Assembly (NCBI GenBank): GCA_030411725.1
Contig: MU839827.1
Location: forward strand, 2,170,001 to 2,234,000
DNA length: 64,000 nucleotides
Source: Echria macrotheca
Taxonomy: Eukaryota > Ascomycota > Sordariomycetes > Sordariales > Schizotheciaceae
Reading direction: 5' to 3'
The notes below the pieces were generated by a model. That model did not search any database and had not been told where the DNA came from. It saw only the letters and a list, made by a program, of their open reading frames with translations. The position numbers were made by a program, and so were the translations under genes. This document shows positions 33,188 through 45,181 of this stretch, in pieces (positions within the stretch are counted from its first letter, which is position 1; every line of letters begins with the position of its first letter).

Positions 33188-34661
33188 GGCTTTTGGGGGT
33201 CGAGGTGTAGCTTGATTTATTGCATAGCGTTGGCGTTTGGCAGGATACCATGGACGGCGGCCTTGATATACATGGGCCGGGTCACGGAATGAGCATTCTT
33301 TTTTCCTACATGAGCTGACAACTCTTCAGTGGGGTTCTAAGTGTGTCGGCAGCTTTAGCGCAAGTGTATTTATTATACCTCAAGCTAGCTTTGCCTTGTG
33401 CTTCTCGGAGCTTTAATCAGGCATTCTCTGTTCCCTTCGTCCCCACTGGCCTGCTTGGTGAAGTTAATTAGCATCAAACGCCTGTGTCTAGGCCGGTATT
33501 TTGGGATGCGGGATGCGGGATTCGTGTTAGTGTCGAGTTGAGAAATACGGAATAGATAGAGATGAATGGGCAGTCTTATCAATAACCTTTATCCAAGCGT
33601 AGTTGGTGGCGCCGATCTATTGAGAAAATCTTCCAACGAGGTTTGGCAGCTGAAACAAACCGCTGTCATCAGCTCTGGTCTTTCGGCATGGCTATTGAAA
33701 CTAAGTCTAGTTGGGCTTTGCGTCAGGGCAAGACAGCGAAGCGAACATGTTGATTTGTGATACTCGAAATTCCCAGTATCCACCAGGGAGCATACCAGCC
33801 GGATGGATATGTCGTCAGTTCAAAGTTGGGAATCCCAACATGGGATGAACTGCTTACTGCTGCTGCAGGGAGGTGGGTTATCGCGGCGGTGCTGCACGGC
33901 CGTTGGTTAGTGATGCTCTTTAAAAAGGCGCGCCTTTAAAAAAGGCAAACATCAAACACCGAACCATAGTTTCGAGCCGAGCGGTCGTCACGGGTTATTT
34001 ACGAGATCTGGGTAATTCGACCCCACCTGTTGAATCCTTGCATGATGCGACAAATCTTTGGTGAGATGAGGACGGCAAACACGTGGAGGATGCGCTTTTC
34101 TCAGGGGGAAACTTTATCGTGTTCCCCCTTTGCAGAGGAATCCTGGCGAGCCAATTCGGCCAATGGCACCACAGCTTGGCGGCCATAAATTGCCCAGGGC
34201 CATTCCGAACGGGAAAGCGGCTGAGGTGCTATTCGGCGCGCGGCTCACGCAGTTCAAACTGGAACGGCCCCGTGGCGGGCTGATGAGGCACTGCGTCCCG
34301 ACTTTGGTTTTTAGGTCGCGACTCCCTCCTTTCAACCTCCGCCGATCGACCTTTCCGGTGTGACGGCCTCAGCGATTCCGTCCCCGTAGTCGCGGCCATT
34401 TCCCAATTGCGTCTCTGTACTCGGCAACCGTCATTCGTTCTTTTGCCTTTCACCGAGTGCGCGGCCAACAAGCGAGAGTGAGGCCAACCGCGACTGCCTA
34501 GGACCGAACCGTGTGGCCCGTCAGCAGCAGCTTTACGCGGAGTCGAGTGAGCGACGGGGGAATTGAAGACATCGCCAAAAGCCGCCGAGCGAAAAAGCGC
34601 TCATCTGGATCGCAGGCGAGGGTTGTTTTTTCGACGGGCGCCAGCTCAGTTCCGCGCTCAA
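33188..34661. other. Intergenic, tandem genes
   Basis: About 1.5 kb: 3' end of the ubiquitin protease gene and promoter of the transporter gene. No gene recognised. It contains a 14-bp GC/AT palindrome near 33923-33936. Confidence 0.55.
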
Positions 34662-36084
34662 ATGGCCGTCGAGATGGAGGACCGGGATGCTGAGCAGGGC
34701 TTGATGAACGACGACGAGGAGAAGCCGCAGCAGCAACCACCTCAGCCAGCGTCGAGGGGCCTCCACCCGCTTTTCTACATCGCGTAAGTTTCTCGTCGCG
34801 ACCACACCGGGATCGCGTCCGAGAATCGTGGACTCATTTCTCTCTCAGGAGCTGGATATTCTTTTCCAACTCGACAATTCTCTTCAACAAATGGTTGATC
34901 GACAACAGGGGGTTTAGTAAGATCTCTTTCCCCTCCGAGCCGATGGGGCTCTTGTTAGAAGACTAGTCACTAACATTCATCACAGAATACCGTATGTGTT
35001 TGATGGAGGCTTCTTTTTTCATGGCGCGAAGCTAACGCTCACAGCTGCTACTCTAACATGTTGGCACTTGGTCTTCGCAACCATCGCCACGCAGATCCTG
35101 GCGCGGACGACGAGCCTACTCGATGGGCGGAAGAACGTCAAGATGACGGGCCGCACATATCTGCGCGCCATCGTGCCCATCGGCCTGCTGTATAGCGCCA
35201 GCCTTGTGTGCAGCAACATGGTCTACCTGTACCTCAGCGTTGCCTTTATCCAGATGCTCAAATCGGCCGCCCCGGTTGCCGTCTTGCTTACGGGCTGGGC
35301 TTGGGGCGTCGAGAGCCCGTCGCTCAAGCGGTTCCTCAACGTGCTGGTCATCGTGGCTGGCGTGGCACTCGCCAGCGTGGGTGAAATCAACTTCAGCATG
35401 ATCGGGTTCCTGTACCAGCTCGGTGGTATCGTGTTCGAGGCCATGCGTCTCGTCATGATCCAGGTGCTGCTCTCCGGCGACGGGCAGAAGATGGACCCGC
35501 TTGTCAGCCTCTACTATTATGCGCCCGTGTGCGCCCTCATGAACATCTTCATCGCCGGCGCAGCTGAGGCGCCCAGGTTCGACCCCGCCGACTTGGCCAA
35601 GGCGGGTTATCTCGTCCTGCTCCTGAACGCCATGGTTGCCTTCATGCTCAATGTGGCAAGCGTCTTCCTGGTAAGGATCCATGTTGGTTTGCGTTGCTGT
35701 GTATGTTCTGACAATGTGTAGATCGGCAAGACATCTAGTCTCGTCATGACGCTCACCGGCATCCTGAAGAACATCCTCTTGGTCATCGTATCCGTCATTA
35801 TCTGGAACACATCGATCACAGCACTGCAGTTCCTCGGCTACGGCGTCGCTCTGGCCGGCCTCGTTTACTACTCGCTTGGGTGGGAGCAGATCGTCAACAT
35901 CACGACTGGGTTCTGGACATGGCTCAGGGCGGTTTGGGAATCACCTGGAACCGAGAGCCGCCTACCGCCCGCTGTGCGAAGAGGTCTGTTCACCGGCCTC
36001 GCGGTTATCATAATCGTCGTTTTGGTTTCTGGTTTCATGTATGGGAGTGGCTATGGGACGACGGTAACCAAGCTCTCGTCATGA
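34662..36084 (+). CDS. Triose-phosphate/nucleotide-sugar transporter family protein (DMT superfamily)
   Basis: Five exons (34662-34783, 34849-34916, 34986-34991, 35045-35670, 35722-36084) encode 394 residues. Exon 3 is only 6 nt. About ten hydrophobic segments follow a short acidic N-terminus. Family landmarks are WIFFSNSTILFNKWLIDN in TM1, KYPATLTCWHLVFA across exons 3 and 4, the AFIQMLKSAAPVAVLLTGW segment and the SSLVMTLTGILKNILLV stretch with the conserved Lys. TPT/DUF250 members move nucleotide sugars or phosphorylated sugars across Golgi/ER membranes; the substrate cannot be read from sequence. The start ATG (MAVEMEDRD) precedes the first predicted helix by about 40 residues. Confidence 0.88.
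34986..34991 (+). other. 6-nt microexon in the transporter gene
   Basis: AATACC is flanked by CACAG (intron end) and GTATGT (next donor). Together with the split codons on each side it encodes Lys-Tyr-Pro, giving GFKYPATLTCWH, which matches the F.YP..LT..H pattern of the family. The introns are 69 nt and 53 nt. Confidence 0.8.
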
Positions 36085-36892
36085 GCTTTTTCTGTTTTCT
36101 TTTTTTCAACCTAATTGGAGCATGAGGTATGAAGTGGATTCTGACGAGGGTGGCTCGCATTTGGGGTAAAGCGTTGTGTAATGGCGACATGGGATCTCGG
36201 GCTGAGATGTCACAACGAACAGCGATGCACGGTTGAGAGACAGTTGGAAGTCGTTTTCTCTGGGATGGCGTCTAAAGATGATACATGGATAAGGACAGCT
36301 AGTAGACTTTGCGTATGTAATTGCTAGACAAGTAGTCTAGGGGATGTATATATGGGCCCAGCACTTTGGATCTGGCGATTTTACCACAATAAATAAATAT
36401 TGAACTTGTGACATTCAAGGCTGTCTGCAGTGCCCCGAGGGTGCTTGGGGAAAAGCAACATCAAAAGCAGGCACGCCTGAAATGCAGGGCTTCCCCTTTC
36501 CCAGCTGTGGGGAAGCTTGTCCAATCACGGCCGGTGCCGCTTGAAACATCCCAGCGGCCGCAACCTTGAATTGCGTGCAGGCGGGTACTTTGCGTTTGGA
36601 CAGTCACAGACAGAAACACATGTGCCACTTGTCGACGCCATTCGACCAGCCAAGCCGTCAATTTCACGGCTCCCATCCGGCGACAATACACTTTCGAAGC
36701 AGGGCGACCGGATACTGCACCGTTAATTTTGAGCTACCGGTGGAAGCCTGAGCCACACCGACCTGCGGAGCGACCCGGAGAAACGGCGGTGTCGTTGTCG
36801 ATGCGATTCAGCCCCCACACCTCGATCATGACCACGACCCCCGACTCGATCTGATGCTGTTGTTATAGACGGGGCGCGGGAATGATCAGAGA
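36085..36892. other. Intergenic, tandem genes
   Basis: 3' region of the transporter gene, with AATAAATAAATATTG near 36390 as a likely polyadenylation region, then the promoter of TRS120. No gene seen. Confidence 0.55.
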
Positions 36893-39800
36893 ATGTCGCG
36901 AGACCCCCTCTTGCCCATCGCCCCGGCGAGGGTCAAGGCATTGGTGCTGCCCATCGGCCGCATCAAACGAGAGCGCTTCACGACGTTTGTCGACCGCCTC
37001 CACACCGAACATGTCGTCCACCTGCGCGACATTAGCCCTGATGGGCGTCCCAACAGAAGTACGGGGGATATGCCTTCACCCAGGATCTCTATGCTGACCT
37101 TTGCGCCCCATCTGTAGACATGTTCTCGCCCCTCGCCTTTCCCGACGGCGCAATGTTCTACGAGCTGATAACCCACCAGCCCCCGCCATCCCACCTGGCG
37201 CTTTCGCCATTCGATCTGTACCGCGAGCCCCTGGTCCTCATAGCCATAACCGATGGCTCCGAGCTCGCCAGTACTGTCTTCAGCAAGAGGATGTCTAGCG
37301 GCCGAACCGTTGAAGAAAATAATATCCGATGTCTATACCAGGAGCTAGAGGACCTGCGAGACCGCTACCCGAAGATCCTAGTGCACCAGGTCCTGATTTT
37401 CGACTATGTCCCGTCTAAGGAGAAGCCTGTGTCAATCCCAGAGGGCCTCATCACTATACCTCCGGCCGAGCAACACAAGAGGACCACGATGAAGACAGTC
37501 ATGTGCGATATCTCGCGCCTGGTCCTGGCTGAGATGACGACGTTGGCCAAGTCGTTTGAGGGAATGTCGTTTATAGACTCGCCTGGCAACGCGTCGGGCC
37601 GCCACGGCAACAGTTCCACCATAGGGGGCGAGGAGCCTGCGGGATTGTCCAGGAGAAACTCTCAGTACGCTCTACCTACTGGGCACCGGTCGAGCTCAAC
37701 CAGCGGGATTCCGGACCGCAGCCACGTGCGCATGTCGATGCCTCCGGTTCCGTCCAAGGGAGGCGTTTTCGGGTCAGGCGGATCGACTCCGAACCGACCT
37801 TCAACACCCGTTACAAACCGGAGTGGGCTGTCGAACCCTCCGACCACATTTGAGCAGATTTCAGGGGTTGCCAATGGGTCCGAGCCTACGAGCCCCGAGC
37901 AGACGACACCGGCACGGCCCGACACCGCCGAGGGCTTCCGCACCCAGAGCCAAGACAGGATATCGGTCCAAGGGTTCGGTCCTGGCGGGCTCAACGATAG
38001 GTGGCGGACCAAGGGGAAGTGCAGGGTGCAGATCGTGCTGGGCTCGCTCTATCTCCAGGCCGGGCGGTGGAGCAACGCGGTGAAGGAGCTGACCGAAGCT
38101 GCGACTGTGGCCAAATCGATTAACGATCATGTCTGGCACGGGAAGGCATTGGAGCTCATCACTATCAGCTTGTTACTGCTTGGTTGGGCTGGCTTGGAGT
38201 TCCAGGTCCCCACCATACTGCATCCTCCTGTCGAGAAGGGATCGAATGTGCAGACGCAGCTACAAGAGGCCGAGGCGAGAAATCCCAGACAGAGCCGGTG
38301 GCTTCGACATCTGCAGGTGTTCCTACCTGATCTGCTGGAGCGCATCATCGGCTTGTACTCGAGAATATCAGCAGAGCATCTGCCTCCACTCCCCCTTTCC
38401 GAGGCGCTCATTAGGTTTTGCAAGATCCTGACTGCGTTGCACGTGAACGACGGAGAGCTCGGCCAAAAATCGATCGATATGATTGTTTTTGGCAAGCTTC
38501 CTGAGAAGCGGCTGACAACATCGCCGAGGTTCAATATCATTCCGCCCCGGACGCAGGTGGTTGCGTCCTTGTTCAGGGCTATGCCTGCCTCCGCATCGGA
38601 GCTGTTGACAACCACGGATCGGATAGTCATCCTGAGCGGGATAGCATCCGTGCTCGGGGTCCTGGGGTTGGAAAGAAAGAAGGCCATGGTGGTTCGAGAG
38701 CTTGTCTCGGTCTTGATTGGTGGCCTGGTGGAAGCTCGCACCCGAGGTGCCGCGGACGTTGGCATCCATCCGGCAGCGGGATTGGTCGCGTTAAACGGTC
38801 TGGGGGCACAAACAAACGGAGCTACGGGCTCGGGGGCATTAGAGCTTGGCGAGGGCGACATTGAACAGGGGATAGATGCTTTCCTATCGTTGCTGCTCAA
38901 GACATACGGTATTGTCGGCGAGGACCTGGTTTCGACCACGCTGGATCATTCCGATACGGGAGTCGTGGAGAGGATACAGAGGCAATCGGCCGCGAGATCT
39001 TTTGGGCTGCTGGGCACCAAGCTTAACATACTTCGGCTGTGCATCAACTTCTCTGAGGCCCTGCCCGACTTTGCTGGCGTGTTGAAATACTCCAGCGATC
39101 TGCTACGGACGGCGGGCAGCGGCGTCGCGCCGGGTCCCAAACGAAAGGATGCGTATCCAGCAATCAGCAAAGACGAACAGGCACGTCTTATGGCGAGCAT
39201 CTTGAAGACCTCCAATCTGTCAAAACGGCTAGGGATGGGACATCTCGCGGCGGATTATTGGGATGAATTCCTATTACGGGGCGTCAAACTCGAACCCTTA
39301 CCTACGACTCGGATGCCTGTGCCACACGCCAAGAGTGTTCTCCCCAACGTGACGACGGCAAGGACATCACAAGATGTCAACCCGTTTATTTACAACCCCT
39401 TCTTGAAGCAGCCAGACTCTTCGGCCGTTGAAAGAGTACTGGTGGCCGGCGAGGCGGCGAGCTTCCGAATCACGCTGCAAAATCCCTTCGAAATCGAGGT
39501 TGACGTGGAGAGTATCCGCCTCGAAAGCGAAGGCGCTGAATTCGAATCAGCGGTGGAGAGCACGATCATCGGTCCGTACAGGACGCAGGTGCTACGGATG
39601 TCGGGCACGCCGAAAAGCGCCGGGACGCTCAAAATCACGGGCGCCATAGTCCAGATCCGGGGCTGCAGGGAAAGGAGGTTTCCTATCTTCCCGGATCCGT
39701 GGATGCCCGATAGCGAGACCAAGATTAAGGCTATCGGTCTCGGCGCGCTCGCCCTGCACAGCACCAGCTCAATGGCAACCCAGAAGCTGAAGCCCGAACA

Positions 39801-41304
39801 GCTCGAACTTAACGTGATTGCGCCGCAACCGGTTGTCGTGGTCAAGTCGTCGACCCTTCCGCAGGCTTCGGTCATGATACTGGAAGGGGAGCGTCAAGCG
39901 TTTTCCGTCACACTTGAGAATCTTTCTACGACAACTCCTGTCGACTTTTTGCTATTCTCCTTCCAGGATTCGACACAGGAAGCTTTGCAAACCGCGTTGA
40001 GCGATAGGGATGCTACTGCCGCGGAGCTCTACGAATATGAGCTTATCCTCGCCAAGAAGCAGGCGCTCAAGCTCCGGAACCGCGGCGAGGGAAAGCGATT
40101 CATCCCTCCGGGCCAGTCGGCAACATTCGAGTTTGAGATCTTGGGCAAGCCTGGACTTACCAGCGGCACCATACAAGTCGACTACGCCCACCTTGGTGTG
40201 CCCCACGACGAGGTGGAGGAGAGGTTCTTCACGCGCAGGGTATCGCAGGAACTCACTATCACGGTGAACGCAAGCGTTGAGGTCTCTAGGATGGACCTGC
40301 TGCCGCTGCGTGGAAGCATCCCGGAGCCGCTGTGGCGGCGAACGGGATATAAAGAGAAGCCGGCGGCGGCGGATCTTACGGCCGATGAATACTGTCTTTT
40401 AGTTCTCGACCTGCGGAACTCGTGGCCCAGCAACATGATTGTCGAGCTGGAGTCGGATGACGGCGCGCGGGTCGAGGAGCACATACTGCCCGGGAATACC
40501 AATCGTGTCATCCTGCCGATCCGACGGATCTACCTCGAAGACCCCCATGCCTTCATACCGGCGCTGAACCCTTCGCGGAAGCGTCAGTTCGTTGTCAGCA
40601 CCAAGATCTCGCCCGAGCTGGAGCGCGCCAACCGCGAGGCGTTTTGGTACCGCGAGAGGATCCTCGACTCGCTGCGGGCCACGTGGCGCGCCACGTCGGG
40701 CTCGGAGAGACAAGGGGCGGTCGAGCTGCGCAGCATGCGGCTGACATCGCGGATGATTGAAGCGGTCAAGGTGGACGAGGTAGGCATCGCGATCGAGCTA
40801 GTGGATTCTAGCCTGTCGTCTTCTGAAGAGGACGACGGTGAAGGGGGCTACGACAAGGCTTGTCATGTTGTGTACGTGGACGAGTTCTTTGAGCTGCGGG
40901 TGCGCATGACGAACCGCACCGACACGCCTATCTATCCGCTGCTGAGATGGATGCCGGCGCTATCGCACCGGCCGACTAACGTGTCGATCGACTTTACGCG
41001 CAAGTTTGCGTGGAACGGGACGCTGCAGCAGGTGCTTCCGGTGCTCCCGGCCAAGGGGAGTCTGGAGGTGTCGACGGGGGTCACGGCGCTCTGTCGGGGC
41101 GAATTTGAGGTCATGGCCAGCGTGGAGGAGACGAGGTTGTGGGTGCCGAGTGAAGAGGAAGAAAAGAAGAAGAGGGCGTCGAGGGCCGGTGGGCGTCCGA
41201 GGTCCGAGACGGAGACGCTTATGGATGCCGTGCTTGGCAAGCGGGAGAGGCGGATCTGGCATTCCCGACGGCCGTGTGTGGTTGTGGTCAAGGACCGAGA
41301 TTAG
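36893..41304 (+). CDS. TRS120: TRAPP-II complex subunit Trs120 / HypA (TRAPPC9 family)
   Basis: Two exons (36893-37058, 37118-41304) with a 59-nt intron encode 1450 residues. The N-terminus (PLLPIAPARVKALVLPIGRI, then RFTTFVDRL and FSPLAFPDGAMFYEL) and later blocks (RWRTKGKCRVQIVLGSLYLQAGRWSN; AAFRITLQNPFEIEVDVESI-like) match the Trs120/TRAPPC9 family. Residues about 190-300 are a Ser/Pro-rich insert. The C-terminal half contains several Ig-like beta-sandwich segments (for example FSVTLENLSTTTPVDFLLFS). Trs120 is a TRAPP-II-specific subunit that helps activate Ypt31/32 (Rab11) at the trans-Golgi. The Aspergillus homolog HypA is required for normal hyphal growth. The exact-length match to the family and a good junction (RPNRNMFSPLAF) support the model. 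Confidence 0.93.
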
Positions 41305-42190
41305 GGGAGAGTTTGTATATAGAGTTCTCAATGCAATCCATACTGGGGTCTGGGTGGGTAGGTGGGTGCATGCATAGATGAGCGGGCATAGTTAATTGTA
41401 GCGTTTGGTAATTATTCTTGACTTGTGTATGAGTGCAGGCGATGGGTGATTCAGGGGTTAGTAGGTAGGTAAGGTGACACGGCGGCGGGACTCGGTTGGG
41501 TATTTTGTCTCGACAACACCCGATGCAAACCGAACTCACCAGCCTATTTTTTCTGCATGTTCTTTTTTTTTTTCGATGTCATGATGAGACGAAAGCTGCC
41601 ATGTGCCTTTACAGTACCATTCCGTACTGCACTGACGAGGAGAGAGGCGACAGTCGGGTAGGGTTAGGGTTGTGAAAGAATCTTTTGCGGTCTCGAAGCG
41701 GGCATGGCAAGGGTTCTTCTCTTTATGACTATTTTTTTTGGGTCGGCTTTCACACTCAGTCTGCTTTTTTCTCATCAGAGTGGATTTTTTCTCTTTGCGT
41801 TTCAACCTTTCTGAGGAAAGGATTACTACTTTGAAAATATAGAGTTGGTTTCATCTGATTAGCCCGTAGGGATTTCCTCCCTCAAGGAAGTATTTCATTC
41901 AGCCTGGGCCTGGGGTTGTGAACTGAGTCTGAGAAGGGGAGGGGGATAGGTACCTATCCGGGAGGGTTTAGAGAGATTTTCCAAGGTCGCGCACGCAACA
42001 CGCATATATAAAAGAAAATCAACAACAAGAGGCGGAAAGGTGTGGTGGGGAGAGGTTATCTAGGTGTCTCTCTGGGTGTGTGTGGTTATTCTGGGATGGA
42101 CCAGCCGATGAAGTGAGGGACAGACAGAAGACAAGGACAGACTGGACAGACACAGAAAAAGAAAGGGACGACAAGAAACAAAAAAACAAG
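41305..42190. other. Intergenic, tandem genes
   Basis: 3' region of TRS120 and promoter of PABA synthase. It contains a short telomere-like stretch (GGGTAGGGTTAGGGTTG, about 41657-41673) and a TATA element 177 bp before the next start codon. Confidence 0.6.
42005..42014 (+). promoter_or_regulatory. TATA box of the PABA synthase gene (TATATAAAAG)
   Basis: A consensus TATA element in plus orientation, about 177 bp upstream of the PABA synthase ATG; the space between is purine-rich, consistent with a 5' leader. Confidence 0.5.
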
Positions 42191-44653
42191 ATGTCACGCC
42201 CACGCCAACCACGCATCCTCTTCCTCGACGCCCACGACTCCTTCTCCAACAACATCGTCGCCCTCCTCTCCACCCTCCTGGAAGCCGACATCTCCGTGCT
42301 ACCCATCGACCACCGCTTCCCCCTCGCCGCCACCGAACAAGATTTCCTATCCGAGATACGCAGGTACGACGCCGTCGTGTGCGGCCCCGGCCCCGGCTCG
42401 CCCGACCGCGACGAGGACGTCGGGCTGATGCGGCGTGTTTGGAGTTTAGCGGATGAAGACGTCGTTCCCGTGCTGGGCGTGTGTCTCGGCTTCCAGAGCT
42501 TGGCGCTCTCCTGTGGCGCGGGGATTCGGCGGCTAAGGAGGGGGATGCATGGTATGGTGCGGACGATTGGGCATTCTGGGCGGGATGTGTTTGGCGGTGT
42601 GGGGGCGTTTAGGGCGACGCTTTATCATAGTCTGGGTGTGGATTTGGGGCAGGATGGGTGGGGAGACGAAGAGGAGGAGAGGTGGGTGGTGAGGGGGGAT
42701 GTGGTTCCTTTGGCGTGGGTTGATGAGGAGAGGGATGGGGATGGTAATTGTGGGTGTGAAAAGATTTTGATGGCCATGAGGCACCGGACTAGGCCGTTCT
42801 GGGGCGTGCAGTATCACCCCGAGTCGGTGTGTACTGAGGACGAGGGGAATCAGGTTATTGTCAACTGGTTCGAGGCTGCACGGCGGTGGAATGACGAAAG
42901 GGGGCGGGTGGTGGTCGATGATGGGCGCGCTGTTGCTGGGGCGGCTACGCGGGCGAGTCTGTTGTCGATGCTGCCGGTGACGGTGGGGAGAAAGGGATAT
43001 CCGGCGCTGCGGTCGGTTACGGTGTCGATGCCCCGGGGCATGCAGGTGCCGGATGTTGTCGAGGCGGTGGACGGCGCGGGCGGCGAGAGGATCATCCTGG
43101 ACTCGGCGAACGCGGCGGCAGCCGAGGCGAGGGGGGATGTGCGAGGGCGGTTCAGCATCATCGCGACGGGACTGGAAGAGGCGCCGCGGATAGAGCATCA
43201 TACTGGGGACGACTACGCAATCCTCAGAGTGAAGCGTGTTCGGGGAGTCGCTGTTGACATGGCACACCGCATCACTCTGACCGGGGACCGAGGCATCTGG
43301 AGTCTTTTGGCCGAATACCACGAGGCACGTCATGTTGAGCCATCCGAGGTCGCGTCAGATTCCCCCTTTATCGGCGGGTTCATGGGCTACATCACGTACG
43401 AGCAGGGACTGCACGACGTTGGCGTTCCGCTTTCTCTGAGTCGTACCCATCACCGACCGGACGTATGTCTGGCATGGGTGACCAGGTCTCTGGTTATCGA
43501 CCACCTCCTGGGTGTCGTACACATCCAGCATCTCCTCTCGAGAGAAGACGAGACAGATTCATGGGTCGAGCGGACAGCCGCCAGACTACTCGCTTCGACC
43601 AACCTGGCCCCGACAAAGAAAGACCTCGTCAAATACCCAGCCTCGCTCAAACCGCGACGTCCATCGTCCCACAAAATCTCGATCCAGACCCCGTCCACCC
43701 AAGAATACGAGGCCAAGGTCACAGCCTGCCAGGAATTCATCGCCGCCGGCGACAGCTACGAGCTCTGCCTCACAGACCAGACACACATCACCCGACCACG
43801 AAGTGACTCTTCTTCTGTCCCTCGCACCCGACGCCGCCGCAAATCGTCGTCGTCGTCATCGTCGTTGTCGTCCCCATCATCATGGTCTCTCTTCAAGACC
43901 CTCCGCGCGCGCCAACCGGCCCCCTTCGCATCCTACGTCCGCCTCGGCCCGGCAACACTGGTAAGCGCGTCGCCCGAGCGTTTCCTGCAGTACGACACGG
44001 CCGGCACCTGCTCGATGCGTCCGATGAAGGGCACCGTCCGCAAGTCCGAGGCCGTCGCGACGCTGCGCGATGCCGAGCGCATCCTGCACGTGCCCAAGGA
44101 GGAGGCCGAGAATCTCATGATCGTGGACCTGGTGCGGCACGACCTGCACGGCATCTGCGGCGCGGGACGGGTCACTGTCCCCCGGCTGCTGGCGGTTGAG
44201 GAGTACCAGAGTGTTTTCCAGATGATTACCGTCGTCGAGGGGCGGCTTGCTTCGTCTTCTTCTGGGGGCGAGAATACGAAATATACCGGGCTGGATGTGC
44301 TCGCTGCGAGTCTCCCGCCGGGGAGCATGACGGGCGCCCCTAAGAAGCGGAGCTGTGAGATCTTGAGGCAGATTGAGGGAGGACGGGAAAGAGGCATGTA
44401 TTCGGGTGTGGTTGGCTATATGTGTGCGACGGGACGGGGGGATTGGAGCGTTACTATTCGCAGTCTGTTTCGGTGGGATGATGAGGTTGCCGCGGACGTC
44501 AGTGCTGTCAATGCTGAAGGGGAGGACGAGACCGAGAAGGAAGTCTGGCATATTGGCGCTGGCGGGGCTGTCACCATCCTCAGCACGGCCGAGGGCGAGC
44601 GGGACGAGATGTTCACCAAGCTGGCCGGGCCGTTGCGTGTGTTTGCCGATTGA
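42191..44653 (+). CDS. ABZ1: Para-aminobenzoate (aminodeoxychorismate) synthase, bifunctional PabA-PabB
   Basis: Intronless, 820 residues, starting at MSRPRQPRILFLDAHDSF. The N-terminal type-1 glutamine amidotransferase has C98 in GVCLGFQSLA and H209/E211 in QYHPESV. The C-terminal chorismate-binding domain has the PFASYVRLGPATLVSASPER block, RPMKGTVRKSEA, then MIVDLVRHDLHGICGAG, LPPGSMTGAPKKRSCEILRQ and GVVGYM. The enzyme uses glutamine and chorismate to make 4-amino-4-deoxychorismate, the first step to p-aminobenzoate and folate. MTGAPK and the fused layout point to aminodeoxychorismate synthase, not anthranilate synthase (where the two parts are separate or fused differently in fungi). A Ser/Arg-rich insertion (about 538-570) breaks the second domain. 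The start is supported by the in-frame ATG just before the FLDxHDSF motif. Confidence 0.95.
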   Translation: MSRPRQPRILFLDAHDSFSNNIVALLSTLLEADISVLPIDHRFPLAATEQDFLSEIRRYDAVVCGPGPGSPDRDEDVGLMRRVWSLADEDVVPVLGVCLGFQSLALSCGAGIRRLRRGMHGMVRTIGHSGRDVFGGVGAFRATLYHSLGVDLGQDGWGDEEEERWVVRGDVVPLAWVDEERDGDGNCGCEKILMAMRHRTRPFWGVQYHPESVCTEDEGNQVIVNWFEAARRWNDERGRVVVDDGRAVAGAATRASLLSMLPVTVGRKGYPALRSVTVSMPRGMQVPDVVEAVDGAGGERIILDSANAAAAEARGDVRGRFSIIATGLEEAPRIEHHTGDDYAILRVKRVRGVAVDMAHRITLTGDRGIWSLLAEYHEARHVEPSEVASDSPFIGGFMGYITYEQGLHDVGVPLSLSRTHHRPDVCLAWVTRSLVIDHLLGVVHIQHLLSREDETDSWVERTAARLLASTNLAPTKKDLVKYPASLKPRRPSSHKISIQTPSTQEYEAKVTACQEFIAAGDSYELCLTDQTHITRPRSDSSSVPRTRRRRKSSSSSSSLSSPSSWSLFKTLRARQPAPFASYVRLGPATLVSASPERFLQYDTAGTCSMRPMKGTVRKSEAVATLRDAERILHVPKEEAENLMIVDLVRHDLHGICGAGRVTVPRLLAVEEYQSVFQMITVVEGRLASSSSGGENTKYTGLDVLAASLPPGSMTGAPKKRSCEILRQIEGGRERGMYSGVVGYMCATGRGDWSVTIRSLFRWDDEVAADVSAVNAEGEDETEKEVWHIGAGGAVTILSTAEGERDEMFTKLAGPLRVFAD

Positions 44654-45181
44654 TTCCTTTTTGTTTGGCGTTCCAAGGGGCGAGAGATGGGAATCATCTG
44701 GGATGTGGGCGACACTCAACGTATCGTTCACGGATGAGGAGGGCGCTTTTTGATTTTGCATTGGGGAGAATCTAGATCTCAACGGAGCGATTCGAAAGAA
44801 CTACAACGCTTTAACGCATTGTAACTATAGATATATAGAGACAGACGGGATCAACTCCTCAACGATGGTAATCGAAAAGATACATTTTATAGATATATCT
44901 TCAGTACGGATAATCACATTTGCAGGTTTGATGGTCTCTTTTTGAGCATGTTCATCCTTCCTTTCTGTTCCCACTAAAACGGGGGATTATGGTACCCTAG
45001 TTCCATAGATACCGCAGCTAACACCCTCCTTCTTACCCATCAAGTTTACTTCCTGACCGCGGGATAAATATACATAGAAATACCGCTATCCCAAACACGC
45101 AATAACCCATCATGCCCTCCCGTCCAATATCCGATCCAGGAAACCCTCCCCAGACAAAACCTCCGTCATTCTCAGAAGCGC
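44654..45181. other. Intergenic, convergent 3' ends
   Basis: Between PABA synthase (+) and VPS55 (-). AT-rich, likely both 3' UTRs. No gene seen. Confidence 0.55.

Noticed and set aside
43880..44782. 300-codon open frame on the minus strand
   Set aside because: Opposite the chorismate-binding domain of PABA synthase; no family resemblance.
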